In this document: positions 56,442 through 64,000 of the stretch, one piece after another
Layout: every line of letters begins with the position of its first letter
Position numbering within the stretch: position 1 is the stretch's first letter
Assembly (NCBI GenBank): GCA_034670405.1
Contig: JAXDDX010000015.1
Span: 744,001-808,000, forward strand
Origin: Hoplostethus atlanticus
Taxonomy: Eukaryota > Chordata > Actinopteri > Trachichthyiformes > Trachichthyidae
Direction of reading: 5' to 3'
Length of the DNA stretch: 64,000 bases
Program-made: the position numbers and the translations under genes
The notes under the pieces: model-generated
Told to the model about the DNA's origin: nothing
Databases searched by the model: none
Seen by the model: only the letters and a program-made list of their open reading frames with translations

Positions 56442-58261
56442 ATATTTGTAAGAAAGCAGAGAATTAAGACTCTGGTTTGTGACTTTGTGTCATATTAACA
56501 ATGATTGATTGGACAGTCCTAGATCATAAAACTGACATGATTTTTTAAATTTTTTATTTTAGTGGTACTCCCCATTAATGCCCAGGACGTACTGCCTTAC
56601 TTGCCAGATGCACCTCAGAAACAAGTTATGGAGACAGTGAACTATTCTGGGCGTCTCGTCGGGTGGAAACTTGTTAAATTTTGTTTTTATAAGCCGCTAT
56701 CATAGGAGGGTTTTGCCTCCTGCTCGGTCAGCCTCAATATTTTGCTCTTGTTAAATATCCTCGTAAGATGATGCTCAAAGATCTTACTCATCATATCATG
56801 CTCTGCTGCAATTAAAGCCCAGCCCCCTCTTTTTTTTCTTTTTTTTTTTACAGAGATGACCGTCAAGTCACAATGCAGTTAAGCACACATATCCCCAAAA
56901 TACAGTGCCCAGCAGGCAGGAAGCAGGAAGTTAATTTTTTTTCGGCACAAAAGAAGGCCTCTATCGCATCTTTTTTTGTAATGCGATTCGCACACCGTGT
57001 GCAAGTGCTTGTTTTTCCAAGCAGCAAAGGTGCTTCCTGAAGGCCTCTTGTCCCCTTGGATACGTAAATATTGCCCATCACCATGTATTTTAATCAGGCT
57101 GCTAAGATTGATGCTCACACCCCGTCCTGATAACGGTGGGCATCCATCAAAAAGGCCACGGCATTTTGCTCCTGTCAGCACTGGGAGTCTCCCACATAAG
57201 CATTATAGCTTGAGAGAGAGACACACACACACACACATTCCTTTGATAGACGTGCCCGTAGATCAGAGTCACCCCAGGCCACATTGGCAGGCCGTCCCAG
57301 GAGAGAGCTTTTACAGGATATGGAAATTAATCAGAATCTATGATATTTCAAGGGTTTAACCAAGTCACTCCTTTATGCCAAATATAAGGCGGATAAATAA
57401 TGACAATATTTCATAAACACAAAACAGCAAACAGGTGCAGCCTCTAACACACTGGAGATTAAATTAGAGCAATGATTTCCACTGGGAAAGCAGTTAAGAG
57501 TGGCATTGAAATTTCTTCATGATTCATTATGGTGTCCCTTTACTCATTTGGGCAGTTGAAAGTCTACGTAAAATCAGGTATAGCTTTAAATATTAGCCCC
57601 AAACAGAGGCCATGCATCACTGAAGCAATGCAGTTAGGATTTTGCTGAGGATATAAATCAGAAAATTAGATGCATTATTATAGCAATAATACCCAAGAGG
57701 TTGTTCATTACTGTGAGGTATGAGAAGAACGTTACTTCTACCTATCCCTTCGGCTTCCACTGGTTAGCTTTCCATCCAGTGCATAAAGCACAGGCTCAAA
57801 AAGTGTGGTTAAAACACCCCGTCCACCGACCGAGCAGATGGATGCTGGCTGGAAATGCCAAGGGCGTAAAATAATAATCAGTGGTGTCAGCCACTAATGC
57901 TCCTAAATCCACAGGGGGATAAATGTTAATAATGCACATGAGAGGAAGGGAAGTGGTTAAAAGGGAGTGTTTACTTGACTATTTTTTGCCTGGATGACAT
58001 GTTCTTTCATTCCCTTGTATCTAGGAGTATTGCAGCTTCACGCTATATCTCAAGAGTGCTGTAATAATAAATTAATTGTAGGGCCTTTTAGGACATGAAA
58101 TACCAAAATGCATTGTGTATGTTTATTGCATTCCAGATTCACATGGGTTTTATCAATTGGTATTTCTGCTTACTTAAAAATACAAAAATACATCCTAAAA
58201 CAATATTTAAGATTTAAATATGTAGAAAGCATGATGTTCCCTATGGTTTCAGATACACATT

Positions 58262-58445
58262 TGCAATTAGCACACAACTGCAATTAGCATACATTTGTTA
58301 GCATATGAGCAGTTAGCATACAATTGCAATTAGTCTACATTTCAATTTCAATTAGCATACAATTGTTTGCATGCAGGCTGTTAGCATACAACTTCAATAA
58401 GCATATATTTTTTTAGCATACAATATATTAGCATTCAATTCAAAA
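58262..58445. repeat. Degenerate array of TTAGCATAC words
   Basis: At least six TTAGCAT or near-identical words (from about 58276 to 58434) spaced 20-35 bp, often with 'caatt' next to them. The array is too diverged to give a clean unit length. Confidence 0.7.
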
Positions 58446-59264
58446 CAGTTTTTGAGTTCTTTCCATAGTATGTGTAGAGCTAATTTTGTCTATTTTTTCC
58501 CTTTAAATGAACATGCTTCCAGACCCATCTCTCACTTGTATCCCTCATAAGTCCAGGGACTGAAACCCCCCCAAAACAGTTCTGCCCCTAGCCATCACTG
58601 TATGCTTAAGCGACAAAATGGATATTTACCACATGCCTCACAGAGAACAACTTAATGCCAAGTGTAAAGCAGCATGAGGTATATGCAATCCTTGCAGAGA
58701 AGCCCAGCTTGCACAGGTCCAGTTGTGACTAATCCTTTAAAAGCCACATAAAGATACAGCCTCATACAGCCATAGCTACATGTAAATGACAAAGCCCCTT
58801 TATAACCGAGCAAACAAAAAATACGATGCGATGCACTCACAAATACACAAACCTTACATACAAGGCCTGTTCCGTAGGAGTTTGCGTGACTCAGTAAGTT
58901 GTTGGTCATGTGAAAATGTTAGCTAATGGCTAGTAAAACAACTTTGGTTAGGTAAGTAAAACTTTGGTTAAGATTAGGGTAAGGTTTTGGTCATGGTTAA
59001 ATAAGAAAAACCTAAATAATTAAAACTTCTTGGCATGAGAATGGGAATTGGAAGTGTATCCGCCCAGCCACCACCCCAACCTCCACACCTTTACTTTCCA
59101 CCGCGCTATTTCAATGTAAAATTGCTGCCTGTTTCTAGCCGTGTCTCTTCCACATAATCCTTTCCTGGTGGGGAAATGTATTTCTCTCACTTTTTGTTCA
59201 AGGAATTTCCTAAGACCTGGCTGTTACATTAAACATTCTTACCCAGAGTGCCTTGAAATGTGTG

Positions 59265-59360
59265 AGCAGGTAGGGGTTCAGTGCCTTGCTCAAGGGCACT
59301 TCGACAGGACACATGGCTGAACCACAGACCTTCCAGTTATGGATTGGTCTCCAACCACTA
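59265..59360. repeat. Teleost interspersed repeat fragment
   Basis: 'gggttcagtgccttgctcaa', 'gggcac' and 'aaccactaggcactc' are words of a repeat common in fish genomes. Fragment only. Confidence 0.5.
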
Positions 59361-60809
59361 GGCACTCTCCTACAACCACACAACACTTGAATGACCATCA
59401 ATGCATTAAGGGTAAAGATATTCGGGTGTGCACATTGCCACTCAATAGAATAAAATAGAATACAATGTTCCAGTATGGTTATTCACGGCATCATAAACAA
59501 AGGAAGCAAATCCTCATTAAATTCTCATTATTTCCCTTTTAGCCATGCTAACAAATATGACAATGAATGTCACAAGACTGAACATATGGTATTTGAAGAT
59601 TGCCCGTCTCGTCAAGCCCACGAGCTGAACAAGATAAGAGCTTCACTAACAGACAAGACAGGTTGCATGAAAGGCGAGGTAAATTGAGAGTGAAAGGCAG
59701 ACAAAGCAAAAGAGTTGATTAAGTGAGCAAGGAGGATGGGAGAGGCATAGAGAGCGAGGGAGTCCGCTAATGTAATCAATGCCCGCTCGCCCCCCACCCA
59801 CCCTGCCTTCTGTATTTTCTCCCCTAAAGCAGAAGAGCTTCACTGTGCAATCAAAGAGAAAATCCCCTGACAACAGTAGGTAGAGCAAAGACAAGAAAAA
59901 AATGCTGGATGCCATCTAGAGTGCAGGTTTCGGGGGCAAACACTAGCCAGTGTCCACCGCCATGATGATCAGTGCAGCAGACAGATTGTAGTGGTGGACA
60001 TCACGCAACCAGCTCAATAAAGTCACACTTTCATAGTGGCTCTTGTCAAAATACACTAAACCCACAACCTAAGTAAAATCATGACAACAGACTTCCTCTT
60101 AACCATGCCCCATAAAATATTCAGCCAAATCTCAGATGTATTCACTGATGGCACAATAGCTCAACATGTTATACCATTGTACTCAGTTATATCCTCATGC
60201 CACTGAAATGTTATTTTCTTTCTAAGGTTTGACAGTCAAACTAGCTACTGTATGCAGACAGAAAGAATTAAAAGGAAACATAAATTAAGGAACATTTAGG
60301 AATGGGCTCAAAAGAGGGAAAAGAGGGAAGAATTCCAAGAAGGCCACTAGGATGGCGAGAGCACAGTCAAAAGCAACCAACAGAGACTTTACCAACAGTA
60401 GCACCCAATGAATAAATCACAAACTACAGCGAGAGCGAGCCCATATGCGTTTCTACGCTGATGAACTCCCCTTGAATACTCCTCCAACTTCACAATCTGC
60501 CCATCCACCCATCCACCTAACCATTCTCAGCCTTGTCCCTGGCTACACTGGGACAGCTATCCTATCTCACATGTTTTACAAACTTTCATTTTTTCTTAGG
60601 GAATTTCAAGATTTTGTTTGGTATATGACAGTTATTCTCCACAACGTATGTCAGAAGACACTGGGTCTTCAACAACATAGAAAGTATAGTCATATGTGAA
60701 ATGGGACTGAACAGTTTTTCTTTTTTTTTTTACATTTCCATCATTACGTTTTACATAGTTTTGTGCAATACCCAAATATTTCTATTCATTTTCCATACAG
60801 TACAGCATC

Positions 60810-61450
60810 TGCACCTTTCGCAATCTGCCCATCGAACTGCTGACAGGCGTAGACAACACCACCCTGCTGGACCCAATTACCAACAACAAGGAGTCCATCT
60901 ACAAAAGAGAGGAGGCCTGACTTGCCTGGGGCTAAACACAGTCAAAATGGCCAAGATGAGGACTGACTTCCTCACCTCGCTTTTCCTCTCACCCCTGAAA
61001 ATCATCATTTCAGCTGTGAACATGTCTGAGGCGTTCAAGTTCCTGGAAGTACCAACGCCAACAGCCTCTCCTGTTTAAGTAAGACGCTGAACAAGATGTG
61101 GTATCATGTGGCGTCTCATTTCACATTTCAAACATTTCACAACTTTACAGAGCTATAATCAAAGGCGTCCTCACATCCGCCATTATAGTTTGATTTAGCT
61201 CTGATTCTTCCCGCTCCAGAGAAACACTGCAGCGTTTTTGTCTATACTGCCGAATGCGTCATTAGTTGGCTGCCTTCCTCCAAGGATTTTCATGAAACCT
61301 GAGTGATGAAAAGGCCAAGGAAGTTTGCCACTAATCCTTTCTAAGCAGGAAACCACCTGTTCGAGAAGCTTTCCACAGTAAAACCGTATCAGGTTGTTGA
61401 AACCACCACCGCCTGCTGCTTCATTAACATCTTCCCTATGGCTGGGCACT
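60810..61450 (+). pseudogene. Decayed L2/Rex1-like LINE reverse transcriptase
   Basis: Pieces in different frames line up in order with the reverse transcriptase fragment at 18959-19927. VDNTTLLDPITNNKESIYKR corresponds to [35 protein letters not shown] to [15 protein letters not shown], and AFKFLEV to YKYLGV. Further on, GVLTSAIIV-FSS, SRSRETLQR and a final KPYQVVETTT...FPMA block follow the same order to about 61440. The first metal-binding Asp of FADD has become Asn or been lost, and there are many stops. This is an old, dead copy, more diverged than the one at 18.7-20.1 kb. Confidence 0.65.
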
Positions 61451-61459
61451 TAATCGACT

Positions 61460-62389
61460 GACTCTATGAATCTGGATATTGATTTTGATATTCATACTTG
61501 TTACTCGTGCTGGCTTTTCACAGCCTGTTTCATTTAAAAGCAAAAGCCCTTGCACATCCAGATGGCACCGATTGTTACAGTTGTCTGTTCACAGTTCTGT
61601 GTCTTGCTATTGCCTCAACAATATCATCTGTATTTTCTTGCCTCAATTGGACACTGCACAATGGGAAACTCACTAAAAGTTCCTCTGGACAGTTGCAACT
61701 GTATGCCAATGGTGCAGCGTAGAGCTTATGTGTATATGTGGGGAGTGTTTATGTGTAGTCTTGTTATGCTGTCTTGTTGTATTGTCGTTGGCAGTGAAAG
61801 GGGGTGGTATGGGGTGTCCACGGCCACCCCTGTGATTCAGGTCACTGTATGGAAGATGGTCAAGGCTGTCAAAATCCCAACATTTCTGAACAGGATCATG
61901 TTTGTATAATAACTGTAAGAAACATTTGGTGAGAAGATCAGAAAAATTTACATTCTTCTGGAGGCGTCAGACATAAGCCTTGGGCAAATTCTTACAAATT
62001 AATTTACAGCAACCCGGAGGTTGTGTTTTCAAACCGACAGAACAACATACAGCACCTCTTGCACTATTGTATTGAGTCTGAGACTCTGCAGTCATATCTG
62101 AAACATGCTGTGGCCACCTCTAAATAAGTGTTCAACCTTGTCTCATCTTGGCCTCCCCATGTCCTGGAAATGGTGCAGCATGTGGTGCCCTATTTAGTCC
62201 TTGTATTATTTGTCATCAAAAGAAAAATACACCCTCAAACACTACTCTAATATACCTTTTATTTCTGGGTCAATTTTTTTATTTGGTGGTGGTATTTTTC
62301 TTATTCCAGTGGATAACTGGCCAAATGTGATGTCACATTGATATATTTCCATTGCAGCTACAACATATATGATGTTCTTGAAGATTTTG
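61460..62389. other. No recognisable gene
   Basis: Non-coding sequence after the LINE relic. The ORF at 61550-61909 has no recognisable domain; parts could be LINE-derived but I cannot align them. Confidence 0.4.
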
Positions 62390-62790
62390 TTGTCAGTGAG
62401 ACTCAAAAAACCAAGGGCTTCTTTCTAGACTCACCATTTTGCACCAATGTTCAACAATAAACAGGAAGAAATCTATCATAGAACATGGAGGAGATGCCAA
62501 TTTCTCCACCAACAGTAGCCTCAATAGACCAGAATGCAATGCAGCCGCAAAACATGTTGCGTTTAGAGGAAGGGGTGTGGCCGTGATCATAGACGCACCC
62601 CAATGTTTATGAACTAGTTGGTTAGCTGGCTACATTTATATGTCCACACGGCCACCTTTGATTGAAACCAAGTTCACACCTCTTCTCTGGGGGTTGTCAA
62701 AAGGCTTTCTGGGAAATGTAGGAAATTAATAATTGAAGTAGAAGTAGACAAGGATTGGGTACACCAAAAATACTAAATTACACAAAACAA
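62390..62790 (-). repeat. Dispersed repeat, third copy of the 35780 family
   Basis: On the minus strand 'gcggctgcattgcattctgg', 'tctattgaggctactgttgg' and 'tggagaaattgg' match 35797-35860. The right part (62718-62770, 'gtaggaaattaataattgaa') matches 45493-45520. This is the longest copy and best defines the family. Confidence 0.7.
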
Positions 62791-64000
62791 AAGTGCTGTG
62801 TAATACTGTCATTTATTGATGCATCTCCACATCAATTACAATGATGAACTACGTGAATTTCATTATCATATTTACTGTATTTTATTTTATATTTAAGGTA
62901 TTTCACAAATAGTAATTAAGCCATTTTGCAAATAAAATTTGTGAGGTGTGTGTGAATTATCAAATCCATTCACAGTGCAGCTCCTGCCGCAAAAATTAGG
63001 TCCTTTCACTGGCCGATGCTTGGCAAGGACAACGTTAATGCAACTGTAGCTTTTCATTAAGATCACACAGAATATGAATTGAATGGGATGTTATAAAACA
63101 TTTATAGCATCATCAAGCCTACCATGCATTATCTGGGAGATGCACAGCTCAACAATTACTATTAAGCTATGGCAATGCATATTTTATGATGTTAGGAAAG
63201 CTCACCTCTCCATCAGTATAATGTGGTTATTTCCATATGGTTTATGAAATTATCATATAGAAATATTTATAAATGTAGATATGAATAGTCCCAAGTTGTA
63301 ATTCATTGTCAGGTATTTGGATAAAACCAGTGTTGTTGATGTGTGGATGCTGAGCTGTTCTTCAGTCTGCAATTGATTTGATGCTGCACTCACATATACG
63401 ATGTTCTTGAAGAGTTTTGCAGATAAACAATACGCTTTTAGGAACTTTGGGACTTTCTTTGGTACTTTTTCAATCCATAAACCAAATACAACATTACAAA
63501 TAAATTAAAAAAACACATAATTGATGTTTAGTTGCCAAATGAAGCTAAACACCACACCACCAAAAAATGTCATGTCAAAATTAATGCTAACCTGTCAAAT
63601 GTTGCTCTTCTCTGCGCCAAACACGCCTTAACATAAGGAAGCTAGGTGAGGTTCTTTATCAGAAGCTGAATTATGGTGTTAATTATGATTAATTAAATCC
63701 TGTAATACATTGAAAACACTGGTATTAAACACAACAACTATACTAGATATTACGTAAAACTACATCTCAATAAAAAAATCATATAATCAGTGGCTTCAGA
63801 GTGGTAAAGTAACACCCTGTTTCTGGGCAAACGACAGTGTGTGAAGGGAATACTGCAAACAAGGGAATCTTCAAAGGGCTGCTAACCGAGCTGCTGGGGA
63901 GACGCCGAGAAAACAGCACTCAGAAACGACTCCTTGTGTTTGTTGAGACCAGGAGACGGCGGCGCTTCTTCATTAAAGCTAGCGGAAACCTCGACGCATG
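62791..64000. other. No recognisable gene at right edge
   Basis: AT-rich non-coding DNA. The last about 120 bp are GC-richer ('agacggcggcgcttcttcat'), which could be the edge of a promoter or exon continuing past the window. Confidence 0.35.

Larger units (their letters stand above)
36112..64000 (-). other. clmp: clmp intron 1 and upstream region (exon 1 not found)
   Basis: Upstream of exon 2 on the minus strand. CLMP exon 1 is very short (start of the signal peptide) and must end in phase 1. I looked for an ATG followed within about 60 nt by a GTRAGT-type donor in that phase and found none that fits. The exon may lie beyond 64000, since intron 1 is very long in mammals, or may be hidden here. 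Apart from the repeats listed separately, 37330-38340, 39830-41460, 42050-44217, 49350-52000, 52900-56340, 56450-58250, 58450-59260 and 59400-60800 hold nothing I recognise. Confidence 0.55.

Overview
This window is vertebrate nuclear DNA, almost certainly from a ray-finned (teleost) fish. It has long introns, abundant CA/GT microsatellites, and a mixture of hAT, BEL/Pao, L2-like LINE and TTAA-flanked MITE sequence typical of fish. There are no operons, bacterial genes or CRISPR arrays.

Only one host protein gene is clear. Exons 2-7 of clmp (CXADR-like membrane protein, an Ig-superfamily adhesion protein of the CTX family) lie on the minus strand between 36111 and 27421. Every junction has GT/AG borders and the phases 1-0-1-1-1-2 are continuous. 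Exon 1, which holds the start of the signal peptide, was not found. The stretch from 36112 to the right edge is therefore probably intron 1 plus upstream DNA.

Layout: 1-4440 is an hAT (ZBED-type) transposase gene with one intron, a tandem-repeat 3' region and a poly(A) signal. 4439-4765 is an LTR fragment on the minus strand, abutting a broken BEL/Pao pol (4768-7007) and its probable 3' LTR. 7805-7975 is a short ORF that looks like a first exon. 7944-9431 is a 1.5-kb element with TTA duplications, and 9436-9986 holds a second LTR relic and a MITE fragment. 11775-12369 is a solo LTR with a 5-bp duplication. 13863-14801 holds two exon-like pieces on the minus strand that join in frame. 15558-16095 is an hAT MITE with an 8-bp duplication. 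18731-20110 is a 5'-truncated L2-like LINE. 21456-24232 holds two arrays of a 45-bp palindromic repeat, and a third, inverted array lies at 47206-47382.

The last clmp intron (27797-31277) contains a 50-bp minisatellite, an ancestral tandem duplication of about 524 bp, a 1.6-kb hAT-like element inserted into it with an 8-bp duplication, and a TTAA MITE nested in that. The clmp upstream region (36112-64000) carries several MITEs (36631, 44218, 46253, 48759), G- and C-runs, a decayed LINE (60810-61450) and long stretches where I see no genes.

I found no convincing new biochemical system. The items most worth a second look are the palindromic 45-bp repeat family, the 1.16-kb near-perfect foldback at 44218-45379, the nested insertion and duplication in the clmp intron, and the possible unrecognised spliced gene at 13.9-14.8 kb.
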